Shown: positions 7,426 to 15,381 of the stretch, piece by piece | How the letters are laid out: each line of letters starts with the position of its first letter | Position numbering within the stretch: position 1 is the first letter of the stretch | Source of the DNA: Nocardioides luteus | Lineage (GTDB): Bacteria > Actinomycetota > Actinomycetes > Propionibacteriales > Nocardioidaceae | Direction: 5' to 3' | DNA: 64,000 nucleotides | NCBI RefSeq assembly: GCF_014648595.1 | Contig: NZ_BMRK01000016.1 | Span: forward strand, 16,019 to 80,018 | The notes under the pieces: model-generated | The model's input: only the letters and a program-made list of their open reading frames with translations | What the model was told of the DNA's origin: nothing | The model's database searches: none | Program-made: the position numbers and the translations under genes

Positions 7426-8881
7426 CCCCGAGCCTCCGGTGACCACGAAGCCCCCGCTGCGGCGGGGGCTGTCCGTGCGTGCCCGGATCACGGCCTCGGT
7501 CGCGCTGCTGGTCACCCTCGCCCTGGCGGGCGCGGGTCTCATCGTCTACGCCGTCGAGCTCAGCCGGGTCGATGCCGCGACCATCCGGGAGATGGAGCAG
7601 GAGCTCGACGAGTTCTCCCGGCTGCGCGACGAGGGCGTGAACCCGGAGACCCGGGCGCCGTACGACGTGGAGACCCTGCTGCTGACGTTCCTGCGCCGCA
7701 ACGTCCCCGACGACGACGAGCTCCTCGTCGCCTGGGTCGACGGGCGGCCGCGGGCGCACTTCCCCGAGGACCCGCTGGTCGGCACGCAACGGTTCAGCCG
7801 AGCCGTCGCCGACGTGGTCGCCGAGGGTGGGACCACCTACCTCGACACCGCCGACGGCGAGGTACGCATCACCAGCCAGCCCGTGCGGCAGGACACCGAT
7901 CGCGGCACCACCGAGGGTGCCCTGCTCGTCGTCTCCTACCTGGAGGAGGACCGGGCCGAGCTGCGCAGCACCATGCGCACCTACACGATCGTGGCGGTCC
8001 TCCTCGCGCTGCTCGTCACCCTGGTCGCGGCCTGGCAGTCGGGGCGGCTGCTGGCACCGCTGACCCGGCTGCGGCAGGCCACCGGCGCGGTCAGCGCCAG
8101 CGACCTCTCCGCCCGGCTGCCGGAGTCGGGCAACGACGACATCTCCGCGCTGACCAGGAACTTCAACGACATGCTGGCCCGGCTGGAGCAGGCCTTCTCC
8201 GACCAGCGGCAGTTCCTCGACGACGCCGGCCACGAGCTGCGTACGCCGCTGACGATCATCGGCGGTCACCTCGAGCTCCTCGACGAGTCCGACCCGGCCG
8301 AGGTCGAGCAGACCCGGCGCCTGGCGCTCGACGAGGTCGACCGGATGAGCCGGCTGGTCGGCGACCTGATCCTGCTGGCCAAGCACGACCGCCCCGACTT
8401 CCTCACCCTGGAGGAGGTCGACGTCGACATGCTCACCGAGGACATCGTGGCCAAGGCGAGCGCGCTCGGTGACCGCGACTGGCACCTCGACGAGGCCGTC
8501 CACGCCACCTGGCGCCTGGACCCGCAGCGGGTGACCCAGGCGATGCTGCAGCTGTGCGACAACGCCGCCGGCCACACCGCGCCCGGCGACCGGATCGCGG
8601 TCGGCTCGGCGATCGTCGACGGCATGCTGCGGCTGTGGGTGCGCGACACCGGCGCCGGCGTACCCGTCGAGGAGCGCGGCCGCATCTTCGAGCGGTTCGC
8701 CCGCGGCAGCGAGACCGGGTCGGGCGACCGCCCGGGGCTCGGCCTCGGCCTGGCCATCGTCTCGGCCATCGCCGGCGCCCACGGCGGCACCGTCGGGGTC
8801 GAGGACGCGCAGCCGACCGGCGCATGCTTCACGATCACCCTGCCCGCACGTCACGGAGGAGAGGCATGGCCCGCATCCTGA
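7412..8881 (+). CDS. Two-component sensor histidine kinase
   Basis: Membrane sensor kinase of 489 aa. I chose ATG 7412, inside the end of the previous gene, because upstream codons in this frame are a Thr/Met-rich shadow of the Asp tail. Transmembrane segments lie at about residues 24-46 and 190-208, flanking an extracytoplasmic domain of about 140 residues. HAMP follows (about 210-262), then HisKA with the phospho-acceptor His at about 274 (DDAGHELRTPLTII) and HATPase_c with N-box LQLCDNAAGH and G-boxes DTGAGVP and GLGLGLAIV. The last 16 bases overlap the regulator gene. The signal is unknown; the co-transcribed acidic protein may be part of sensing. Confidence 0.88.
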   Translation: MTTTDPEPPVTTKPPLRRGLSVRARITASVALLVTLALAGAGLIVYAVELSRVDAATIREMEQELDEFSRLRDEGVNPETRAPYDVETLLLTFLRRNVPDDDELLVAWVDGRPRAHFPEDPLVGTQRFSRAVADVVAEGGTTYLDTADGEVRITSQPVRQDTDRGTTEGALLVVSYLEEDRAELRSTMRTYTIVAVLLALLVTLVAAWQSGRLLAPLTRLRQATGAVSASDLSARLPESGNDDISALTRNFNDMLARLEQAFSDQRQFLDDAGHELRTPLTIIGGHLELLDESDPAEVEQTRRLALDEVDRMSRLVGDLILLAKHDRPDFLTLEEVDVDMLTEDIVAKASALGDRDWHLDEAVHATWRLDPQRVTQAMLQLCDNAAGHTAPGDRIAVGSAIVDGMLRLWVRDTGAGVPVEERGRIFERFARGSETGSGDRPGLGLGLAIVSAIAGAHGGTVGVEDAQPTGACFTITLPARHGGEAWPAS

Positions 8882-9531
8882 TCGTCGAGGACGAGGACCG
8901 CATCGCGGCCTTCCTCGCCAAGGGCCTGAGCGCCGACGGCCACCAGGTCAGCACCGTCGGCGACGGGCTGCAGGGGCTGGAGGAAGCGCTCAGCGGTGCG
9001 TTCGACCTGATGGTGCTCGACATCGGCTTGCCGACGATCGACGGCTTCGAGGTGCTCGACCAGCTCCGCGCGCAGGGCTCGCGGATGCCGGTGGTCGTGC
9101 TGACCGCGCGCGACTCGGTCCACGACACCGTCTCCGCGCTCGAGGGCGGCGCCGACGACTACCTCGCCAAGCCGTTCCGCTTCGCCGAGCTGCGAGCCCG
9201 GATCAACGTACGCCTGCGGCAGCAGGACCGCACCGACGCCGAGGTGGGCGAGCTGCGCTCGGGCTCGGTGGCCCTCGATCTGCGTACGCGGCGGCTGCGG
9301 GTCGACGGCCGCGAGACCGACCTCTCCGCGCGGGAGTTCGCGCTGGCCGAGGTGCTGCTGCGCAACCCCGGGCAGGTGCTCTCCCGCGCGCAGCTGCTCG
9401 ACCTGGCCTGGGACATGGACTTCGACCCCGGCTCCAACGTCGTGGACGTCTACGTCGGCTACCTGCGGAAGAAGCTGGGCTCGGCCCGGGTGGAGACCGT
9501 CCGCGGGATGGGCTATCGCTTTCAGCCCTGA
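8866..9531 (+). CDS. OmpR/PhoB-family response regulator
   Basis: DNA-binding partner of the kinase just upstream, 221 aa. ATG 8866 follows GGAGGAG. The receiver domain has the acidic pair in LIVEDED, the phospho-acceptor Asp at about residue 51 (MVLDIGLP) and the conserved Lys at about 101 (YLAKPF). The winged-helix effector domain fills residues 125-221 (LSAREFALAEVLLRNPGQVL, NVVDVYVGYLRKKLG, VRGMGYRF). A strong hairpin terminator follows directly. The repeated palindrome ATGAGAG-N2-CTCTCAT upstream of this operon and of 10459-10989 is its most likely target. Confidence 0.9.
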   Translation: MARILIVEDEDRIAAFLAKGLSADGHQVSTVGDGLQGLEEALSGAFDLMVLDIGLPTIDGFEVLDQLRAQGSRMPVVVLTARDSVHDTVSALEGGADDYLAKPFRFAELRARINVRLRQQDRTDAEVGELRSGSVALDLRTRRLRVDGRETDLSAREFALAEVLLRNPGQVLSRAQLLDLAWDMDFDPGSNVVDVYVGYLRKKLGSARVETVRGMGYRFQP

Positions 9532-9573
9532 GGGGTACGACGGGGAGTTCGACAGAACTCCCCGTCGTACCCC
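9532..9573. terminator. Strong bidirectional hairpin between response regulator and kinase
   Basis: A perfect inverted repeat has 18-bp arms (9532-9549 and 9556-9573, beginning GGGGTACGACGGGG) and a 6-base loop. It starts directly after the regulator stop and ends five bases before the stop of the convergent kinase gene, so it can serve both strands. No U-tract is present. Confidence 0.85.
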
Positions 9574-9577
9574 GGTA

Positions 9578-10450
9578 TCAGTGGATCCGGAGGCCGCCGA
9601 GGGAGGCTCTGGGGAGGCGGTCCACGGCTGGGGAGACGGTCTCGGCCACCTCGGCCGGGGTCGGGCGGTCGTCCGGGGCCGGGGCCAGGCAGGCGTCGAT
9701 GATCTTCGTGACCTCGGGCGGGGTACGTCTGGGGAGTGCCGCTGCCCGCTCGACCAGCTGTGGGTAGCGCTCGGTGCGGTCGGCGGCGGCCGGGTCTCCG
9801 TGCGGGAACGGCCGCTCGCCGGCGACGGCGTGGAAGAGGGTCGCGCCCAGTGCCCACACGTCGCTGGCGGGGCCGACCTCGCCGCGATCGCCGGGCAGGC
9901 ACTGCTCCGGCGACATGTACGCGTCGGTGCCGATCTCGTGGCGCAGTGCGGCCGCCGCAGCGACCGACCGGGCGACGGAGAGGTCGATCAGGCGGGCCGG
10001 GGAGCCCATGATCAGGTTGCTCGGCTTGATGTCGAGGTGGACCCAGCCCGAGCGCCGCAGGTAGTGCAGCGCCGAGGCGAGGTCGAGCGCGAGCGGCAGG
10101 TACTGCTGCTCCGGGAGGCGCCCGTGCCGGCGGATCAGCGTGGAGAGCCGCGGGCCCTCGACGTGCTCCATCACCACGTAGGGCCGCTCGGCGTCGAGGT
10201 CCTCGCGCAGCCCGCGAACGAGGACCGGGTGACGCAGCCGCGTCAGCGCGTCGGTCTCCCGGCGCAGCGCGTTGCGGCTGGTCTCGCTCTCGACCAGGTG
10301 CGGTCGCAGCACCTTGGCCACGACCGGGCCGTAGGTGATCTCGTCGAAGGCCAGGAACGCCTCGTACGACGACCCGCCCCCGAGCAGCCGCATCGCGGTC
10401 AGCTCGGGGGTGATCGCGTCACCCTGGACCAGGCCCCAGGTGTCGGTCAT
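9578..10450 (-). CDS. Serine/threonine protein kinase, catalytic domain only
   Basis: Hanks-type protein kinase of 290 aa without a transmembrane or sensor domain, so probably cytoplasmic. Visible motifs are the glycine-rich loop (LLGGGSSYEAFLA), the ATP lysine in VVAKVLRP, the catalytic loop HLDIKPSNLIM, a metal-binding triplet DLS in place of DFG (LIDLSVARS), and MSPEQ in place of APE. The key Lys and Asp residues are present, so activity is likely. It starts eight bases after the DNTR-repeat protein gene ends and is probably co-transcribed with it, under the divergent palindrome at 10926-10941. Substrates are unknown. Confidence 0.82.
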   Translation of the reverse strand: MTDTWGLVQGDAITPELTAMRLLGGGSSYEAFLAFDEITYGPVVAKVLRPHLVESETSRNALRRETDALTRLRHPVLVRGLREDLDAERPYVVMEHVEGPRLSTLIRRHGRLPEQQYLPLALDLASALHYLRRSGWVHLDIKPSNLIMGSPARLIDLSVARSVAAAAALRHEIGTDAYMSPEQCLPGDRGEVGPASDVWALGATLFHAVAGERPFPHGDPAAADRTERYPQLVERAAALPRRTPPEVTKIIDACLAPAPDDRPTPAEVAETVSPAVDRLPRASLGGLRIH

Positions 10451-10458
10451 CGCTCTGT

Positions 10459-10842
10459 TCAGCCCCTGGTGTCGTCGCGCGTGTTGTCGCGGGTGTTCTT
10501 GGTGCTGTCCCGCGTGTTGTCCCGGGTGTTCTTGGTGTTGTCGCGCGTGTTGTCGCGCGTGTTGTCGCGCGTGTTGTCGCGCGTGTTGTCCTTGGTCGCC
10601 CGGGAGACGCCGGTGCCGTTGGTGGCGGTATCGGCGGTGGCGTCGTCGCGCGTGACATCGGCAGCGTCGTCGGCGTCGTCATCGTCCACGTCGTCGACGG
10701 TGGTCACCAGCGTGCTCGACTTCTCCTCGCGCTTGGCGTAGCCGTCGTCGTCGACAGCGGCAGCGCTCTGGTAGGTGAGCACGCCCGCGGCGAGCACACC
10801 GACCAGGCCGGTCCCCAGCAGCATCGGAAGCTTCTTCATCAT
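10459..10842 (-). CDS. Exported Asp-rich protein with DNTR tetrapeptide repeats
   Basis: Unrecognised protein of 127 aa. ATG 10842 is preferred because a GAGAGGA ribosome-binding site lies just upstream; a longer frame to 10941 would translate the palindrome region. A signal peptide or anchor covers about residues 1-28 (KKLPMLLGTGLVGVLAAGV). An Asp-rich middle (VDDVDDDDADDAADV) follows, then about 45 residues made of repeats of Asp-Asn-Thr-Arg with some Lys and Ser variants. The DNA carries a 12-bp tandem repeat. It precedes a Ser/Thr kinase gene by eight bases; the Thr-rich repeats would be possible phosphosites only if reachable from the cytoplasm. Function unknown. Confidence 0.65.
   Translation of the reverse strand: MMKKLPMLLGTGLVGVLAAGVLTYQSAAAVDDDGYAKREEKSSTLVTTVDDVDDDDADDAADVTRDDATADTATNGTGVSRATKDNTRDNTRDNTRDNTRDNTKNTRDNTRDSTKNTRDNTRDDTRG
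10466..10594 (-). repeat. 12-bp coding tandem repeat (DNTR-encoding)
   Basis: Degenerate 12-bp units, on the plus strand variants of GTGTTGTCGCGC, are repeated head to tail about nine to ten times inside the exported protein gene. Each unit encodes four residues, so changes in copy number keep the frame. Confidence 0.8.
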
Positions 10843-10925
10843 TCGTCCTCTCGCTTCTGCCCCGGGCGTTCCCGGGGCCGTGCAAGAACCATCCCGCCCG
10901 CCGGTGAGGTGATCGTGAGACGACC

Positions 10926-10941
10926 ATGAGAGCTCTCTCAT
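10926..10941. promoter_or_regulatory. 16-bp palindrome between divergent genes (second copy)
   Basis: ATGAGAG-CT-CTCTCAT has the same 7-bp arms as the site at 7082-7097. It lies 84 bp before the DNTR-protein/kinase operon and 49 bp before the divergent gene at 10990, and could control both. A further half-like GTGAGAC lies 11 bp from the left arm. Confidence 0.6.
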
Positions 10942-10989
10942 GAGCGAGCCGGTTCGGGCCCTGGGGCCGGTGGTGGTAGGAACGTCCCC

Positions 10990-11424
10990 GTGCAGAGCAG
11001 GGAATGGCGCGAGATCGCGCTCAAGGTCGGTGTGCTCCTGCTGATCGGTGTGCTGATCTCGGTCGCGGGATACGGTTACTCCCGTTCACGCTTCCGCGAG
11101 CACGCCGTCGAGTCGGCGGAGAAGGCCGCCGGCGGGTTCGTGAAGACGACCAGCTGGACGAAGGTCGAGGCCGAGCCGGAGCTGGTGGACCAGTGGGAGC
11201 AGGCCTGCCCCTCCGTCCAGACCGCGCCCGCCGAGGAGACGGCCGACGCCCGCGGTCATCTGGAGAAGGTACGCATCAGCTCGACCGAGCTCACCGAGAC
11301 CGGTGCCACCGTCGAGCTGACCCCCGACGGCGGCCGGTCCGTGTTCACGCTGGTGGTGAAGCGATCCGGTGAGGGCAAGGACGAGGAGTGGCACGTGACC
11401 GAGGTCAGCTGCGCCACGCCCTGA
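10990..11424 (+). CDS. Single-pass membrane protein of unknown function
   Basis: Protein of 144 aa starting at GTG 10990. One hydrophobic segment spans about residues 9-30 (IALKVGVLLLIGVLISVAGY), followed by an extracytoplasmic domain of about 110 residues with two cysteines (QACPSV and EVSCATP) that could pair. I recognise no family. It is divergent from the DNTR-protein/kinase operon and shares the palindrome in between. Its end overlaps the end of the convergent acyltransferase gene by 20 bases. Confidence 0.6.
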   Translation: MQSREWREIALKVGVLLLIGVLISVAGYGYSRSRFREHAVESAEKAAGGFVKTTSWTKVEAEPELVDQWEQACPSVQTAPAEETADARGHLEKVRISSTELTETGATVELTPDGGRSVFTLVVKRSGEGKDEEWHVTEVSCATP

Positions 11425-12337
11425 GTCTGTCCGGCTCGGTGTCGGGCGACTCGGTGGCGGCCCAGACCTTGCGCCACTCGGCGATCTCCTCACCGGCCGG
11501 GTCGGGCGTCCGCGCCTCCGCGGCCCGGCGCATCGAGGCGTACCAGTCGGTCGCGTCCTCGTCGAGCAGCCTGGCCACGGCGGCCCGGATCCTGGGCGCG
11601 AACTCGCGCATCGACTCACCCTCTGCCGGACGGAGCGGCTCGCCGAAACGTACGGTCAGCTGGCGGCGGCCACCGGACCGGTCCTTGCCGGGCCAGCTCA
11701 CCCCGCGCGGCATCGCGGCGTAGGTGCCGCGGTGGGCGATCGGGACGACGGGGACGCCGTACTCGATCGCCAGGTAGGCCGCGCCGGAGCGGAACCGGCC
11801 GACGGTACCGTCCTTGGAGCGGGTGCCCTCGGGGAAGACGACCAGCGACCAACCCTCGGCCAGCACATCGCCCGGCGCGTTCGCGAGCGCTCCGCCGCGG
11901 CGGTCGATCGGCAGCGTGTTGAAGACCAGCGAGGAGCCGACCGCGCGCCACCAGGTGTCGAAGAAGTAGTCGGCTGCGGCCGCCACAGCCGTACGCCGCC
12001 GCCACTGGTCCGGCAGGCTCAGCAGGATCAGCGGGGTGTCCAGGTGGGAGGCGTGGTTGGCCACGAAGATCACCGGACCGTCGAGCTTGTCGAGCACGTC
12101 GAGCCCCTCGACCTGGGTCTTCACCTGCGAGCGGAAGACCGCCTCCAGCCCGGCCTGCGCGACCTCTCGGACCGCCCGCGCGGGTGGCCTGCGCGACCAC
12201 TCGTTGTCGAAGACCGTCGTCGTCGCCGGAGGTACGAACGGCTCCGCCGACCGCGGCACCTGCGCTCGGCGCCCCCACCGCCAGCCCCGCTTGAACAGGC
12301 GTACGTCGCGGACGGTGTCCTTCCAGAAGCTGCTCAC
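11405..12337 (-). CDS. PlsC-like 1-acylglycerol-3-phosphate acyltransferase
   Basis: Membrane-associated acyltransferase that would transfer an acyl chain to a lysophospholipid or related alcohol; 310 aa. I prefer GTG 12337 because GGGAGG lies eight bases upstream; a GTG at 12346 would overlap that site. Signature motifs are the catalytic NHASHLDTP (variant of NHXXXXD), the acyl-acceptor motif FPEGTRSKDG, and VPVVPIAHRG. It is the last of four genes on the same strand (SDR-HAD fusion, dehydrogenase, LarA-like, PlsC), although 232 bases of repeats separate it from the LarA-like gene. The acceptor is not known. Confidence 0.82.
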   Translation of the reverse strand: MSSFWKDTVRDVRLFKRGWRWGRRAQVPRSAEPFVPPATTTVFDNEWSRRPPARAVREVAQAGLEAVFRSQVKTQVEGLDVLDKLDGPVIFVANHASHLDTPLILLSLPDQWRRRTAVAAAADYFFDTWWRAVGSSLVFNTLPIDRRGGALANAPGDVLAEGWSLVVFPEGTRSKDGTVGRFRSGAAYLAIEYGVPVVPIAHRGTYAAMPRGVSWPGKDRSGGRRQLTVRFGEPLRPAEGESMREFAPRIRAAVARLLDEDATDWYASMRRAAEARTPDPAGEEIAEWRKVWAATESPDTEPDRLRAWRS

Positions 12338-12358
12338 TCTGCGCACCTCCCGTGCACC

Positions 12359-12380
12359 GGTGGTCGAGCTTGTCGAGACC
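12359..12380. repeat. Single copy of repeat family A
   Basis: GGTGGTCGAGCTTGTCGAGA plus CC, the core also seen four times at 2802-2940 and once at 33437-33458. It lies upstream of the PlsC-like gene. The core is an imperfect palindrome built on two TCGA boxes. Confidence 0.85.
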
Positions 12381-12452
12381 TCCCATGTGCCGGACCGACC
12401 ACGCGAACCGCCCCCGCTGGTCGAGCCGGATTCGTGAGGAACGAACGGATCC

Positions 12453-12509
12453 GTGTCGAGACCAACACGGTCCTCTCGGCGCTCGAATCGACCGTGTTGG
12501 TCTCGACAC
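12453..12509. repeat. Perfect 19-bp inverted repeat, possible terminator
   Basis: Arms at 12453-12471 and 12491-12509 (GTGTCGAGACCAACACGGT and its complement) flank a 19-base loop. It lies in the non-coding gap 12338-12569 downstream of the LarA-like gene. The outer part of each arm resembles repeat A (GTCGAGACC). A 15-base direct repeat, GGCTCGACCGACGAC, follows twice at about 12526-12561. Confidence 0.8.
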
Positions 12510-12569
12510 GCTCGCTGGCGCTCGCGGCTCGACCGACGACAGCACCCCCGGCTCGACCGACGACGGCGC

Positions 12570-14150
12570 TCATCGGACGTCCGCCAGCAGGTGCGGAGGG
12601 TTGCGCAGGTAGGTGATCGACGGCGACGGTCCGACGGTGGACGAGGCCATCTCCAGCGCGTCGCGCAGAGTGGTGGCCGAGCGGAACCCCATCCGCGCCG
12701 CGGCCTTCGGGTTGCCGCCGACCCAGATGACGTCGCCGAGGTGATCGAGGGCGTGCGCGATCCAGTACCACATGTAGAAGGGGTGGACGCCGTGGTAGGC
12801 GTTCGAGGTGCGGTAGAGGTGGACGTACCAGGGATCGGTGGCGAACTGCTCCTCGAACTTCGGCCCGATCAGGGCCGGGTCGGTCGTGTCGGCCAGCACC
12901 TCCTCGTAGAAGTCGACGTAGGAGGGATGGGTGAGGGTGTTGAAGCCCTCGTCGAGCGGGTGATAGAGGATCGCGACGCCGCCCTCGCGCACGACCGGCT
13001 GGCGCAGGTAGGAGTTGAAGTAGTAGCCCAGGCCCATGCAGGCGGCCAGGATCGGGTTCATGGTCGAGTTGACGTTGTAGGGGCCCAGGTAGGGCACGCC
13101 CATCACCATCACGTCCGACTGGCCCTCGACCTTGACCCGTTGCTGCTGGTGGACGCGCTGCACGGTCAGCTCGTGGACCGGCTCGACAGCACCCGCGGTG
13201 ATGCCGGTCAGGCCGTAGTTGGAGCGCAGGTCGTGGAACATCTTGTGGCGCAGCTTCTGCGGCGCGACCGCCAGCCCCCGACGCAGGCCGAGCACGGTCG
13301 CCTGGTCGCGCAGCGACCACTCCCACTCGCGCTTGAGCAGCGTGTCGTACGGCTTCCCGAAGACCTCGTTGTCGAGCGTCGTCTCGATCTGGAAGACCTT
13401 GACGTGCTCGCCGATCAGGCGGCCCATCCGCCAGGCCGAGGAGTGCATCTCGGAATGCTTGTGGTCCATGAACGAGCGCGAGTGGACCATCGTCTTGGCG
13501 TTGTGGTGGTGCTTGATCGACTTGTAGGAGGCCAGCCCGATGCCGACGGACTTGTGGCCACCGTCCATCGCGACCAGGTTGACGTTGACGTAGACGAGCA
13601 GGTCGGAGGTGGCCGCCCGCTTGTTGATCTCGACGTCCTCGCCCTTGTCGGTCATCCCCATGTGCTCGAGGTTGGAGCGGTCCTCGGCGTCGTGGTTGTA
13701 GAGCAGCCCCTGCGGTGCGAAGGAGCGGAAGACCCGCTCCCCCACGATGTGCTTCATCTCGGCGTCGGTCATCCGGCGGTGCAGTGCGAGCGCGGCGATG
13801 ATCTCGACGTCGTCGACGCCCTTCTCGGCCGCGATGGTGAGCACCTGCTCGATGATTCGGCCGCGGATGTCGGGCGCCTTCATGGTCGGCAGCGGCAGGG
13901 AGAGGTCGTCGAAGGCGATCGTCAGCCGCATCCCCGGGAACATCAGCTCGCGCAGCGGCTCGGCGTCGACCGGGTTGTCGAGCGCCTCCCGGATCGCCTC
14001 GTCGACGTCGGGCACCGTCGGCAGCGACTCGGGCGGGTAGACCACCCGGGTGCCCTGCGGGAACTCCTCCAGACGGAACCCGAGCCCCTCGTGGACGAGC
14101 AGGGGCGGCGTACGGTCATCGACCTCGAGCACAAAGCCTGGCCGTGTCAT
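12570..14150 (-). CDS. LarA-family (DUF2088) nickel-dependent racemase-like protein
   Basis: Homologue of lactate racemase LarA, 526 aa. In LarA a nickel-pincer cofactor drives racemisation of an alpha-hydroxy acid. Recognisable family segments are FDDLSLPLPT (LarA has D-x-T-R-P-x-P here), ALALHRRMTD (catalytic His), YNHDAEDRSNLEHMG (second His), and MDGGHKSVGIG around the cofactor lysine. The substrate-binding Arg of the first motif is replaced by Leu, so lactate is unlikely. No larB, larC or larE cofactor genes are in view. It lies 24 bases after the dehydrogenase gene. It could be a racemase or epimerase of another hydroxy acid; function within the cluster is unknown. Confidence 0.7.
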   Translation of the reverse strand: MTRPGFVLEVDDRTPPLLVHEGLGFRLEEFPQGTRVVYPPESLPTVPDVDEAIREALDNPVDAEPLRELMFPGMRLTIAFDDLSLPLPTMKAPDIRGRIIEQVLTIAAEKGVDDVEIIAALALHRRMTDAEMKHIVGERVFRSFAPQGLLYNHDAEDRSNLEHMGMTDKGEDVEINKRAATSDLLVYVNVNLVAMDGGHKSVGIGLASYKSIKHHHNAKTMVHSRSFMDHKHSEMHSSAWRMGRLIGEHVKVFQIETTLDNEVFGKPYDTLLKREWEWSLRDQATVLGLRRGLAVAPQKLRHKMFHDLRSNYGLTGITAGAVEPVHELTVQRVHQQQRVKVEGQSDVMVMGVPYLGPYNVNSTMNPILAACMGLGYYFNSYLRQPVVREGGVAILYHPLDEGFNTLTHPSYVDFYEEVLADTTDPALIGPKFEEQFATDPWYVHLYRTSNAYHGVHPFYMWYWIAHALDHLGDVIWVGGNPKAAARMGFRSATTLRDALEMASSTVGPSPSITYLRNPPHLLADVR

Positions 14151-14174
14151 CGTGTCACTCCTTCTGGAAGGGCT

Positions 14175-15365
14175 TCAGTTCGTCCGGCGGGGGTCGAAGG
14201 CCACCTTCACGGTGCCGAGCCGGCCGGCTGATTGGGCATGGTCGAGGGCCTCGCGCCAGCGGTGGAGCGGGTAGGGCGCGACGGTCTTGGCGAGACGGCA
14301 CATCCCGTCGTGGCCGACGAGGTCGAGCGCGGTGGCGAAGTCGCCCGACCCCCGGGAGGAGGCGTACGTCCCCACCACCTCGAGCTCGCGGAACCAGGCC
14401 GCGGAGAGATCGGCGGAGGCGGGCATCCCGGAGAGCACCACGCGACCACCTGCGCGGGTGGCGTGCAGGCAGGTCTGCAGCGACTCCTTCGAGCCGACGG
14501 CGTCGAGCGCGACGTCCACGCCGCCGAGGAGATAGGGCGAGGCCATCATCTCGGGCTCGAGCATGAAGGCGCTGGTCGCGCGGCGGATCCGGCGCAGCGT
14601 CTCGCTCGGCGCGACGACTTCCGTGGCGCCGAACTCGAGCGCCAGCTCGCGCTGGTGGGCGTGCTTGGCGACGACCACGATCTCGCCGGCGTCGGTGAGC
14701 TCGCGCAGGGCGAGCGTGGCGAGCAGGCCGACGGCTCCGGCGCCGGAGACGAGCACGCGATCGCCGGGCTCGACCGCAGCCCGGCGGGCGGTGTGCACGG
14801 CGCAGGCGACCGGCTCGACGAGCAGCGCCTGCTCGTCGGAGTAGCCCTCGGGCACGACGTGGAGCTGGGAGCGGTGCACCGAGAGCTGCTGCGACCAGCC
14901 GCCACCGGTGTCGTGGCAGAAGCCGGTCTGCAGCCCCGCGGAGATGTCGCCCACGGTGATCCGCGAGCACCGGTTGGTCTCTCCCCGCGCACACGCCTCA
15001 CACGCCTCCAGCCCGCGCGCTGCGCAGGTCAGCACGGGGTCGACGACCACCCGCGTACCTGCCGCCAGGTCGCCGCACGGGTCGACCAGCTCGCCGACGA
15101 TCTCGTGGCCGGGGACGAACGGCAGGCTCACCAGCGGCTGGAAGTAGAGGCTGGTGCGTCCCGACAGCATCCCCAGGTCGGACCCGCAGATCCCCGACAG
15201 CGAGACCCGCAGCCGCGCCCACCCCCCGTGCTCGACCTTCGGCGGGTCCAGCGTCACCATCCGCAACGGCGCCGCCGCCCCGGTCAGCAGCATCGGCAGC
15301 CGCCCACCGGCCACCTTCCCCAGCGCCGTCTTCGCGACGCTGCGATACATCTCCAGCGCCAGCAC
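14175..15365 (-). CDS. Zinc-dependent alcohol dehydrogenase (MDR family)
   Basis: Medium-chain dehydrogenase/reductase, 396 aa, oxidising an alcohol or reducing an aldehyde or ketone with NAD(P). GTG 15365 follows an AGGTGGGG site; a longer frame to 15413 would translate an intergenic repeat and is unlikely. Motifs are the catalytic-zinc Cys in SGICGSDLG, PGHEIVG, a cysteine cluster for structural zinc (LTCAARGLEACEACARGETN then RC), and the nucleotide fold VSGAGAVGLLATLAL. It lies between the SDR-HAD fusion and the LarA-like gene on the same strand. The physiological substrate is unknown; a long-chain alcohol or a hydroxy acid would fit the neighbours. Confidence 0.8.
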   Translation of the reverse strand: MLALEMYRSVAKTALGKVAGGRLPMLLTGAAAPLRMVTLDPPKVEHGGWARLRVSLSGICGSDLGMLSGRTSLYFQPLVSLPFVPGHEIVGELVDPCGDLAAGTRVVVDPVLTCAARGLEACEACARGETNRCSRITVGDISAGLQTGFCHDTGGGWSQQLSVHRSQLHVVPEGYSDEQALLVEPVACAVHTARRAAVEPGDRVLVSGAGAVGLLATLALRELTDAGEIVVVAKHAHQRELALEFGATEVVAPSETLRRIRRATSAFMLEPEMMASPYLLGGVDVALDAVGSKESLQTCLHATRAGGRVVLSGMPASADLSAAWFRELEVVGTYASSRGSGDFATALDLVGHDGMCRLAKTVAPYPLHRWREALDHAQSAGRLGTVKVAFDPRRTN

Positions 15366-15381
15366 GTCAGCACCCCACCTT

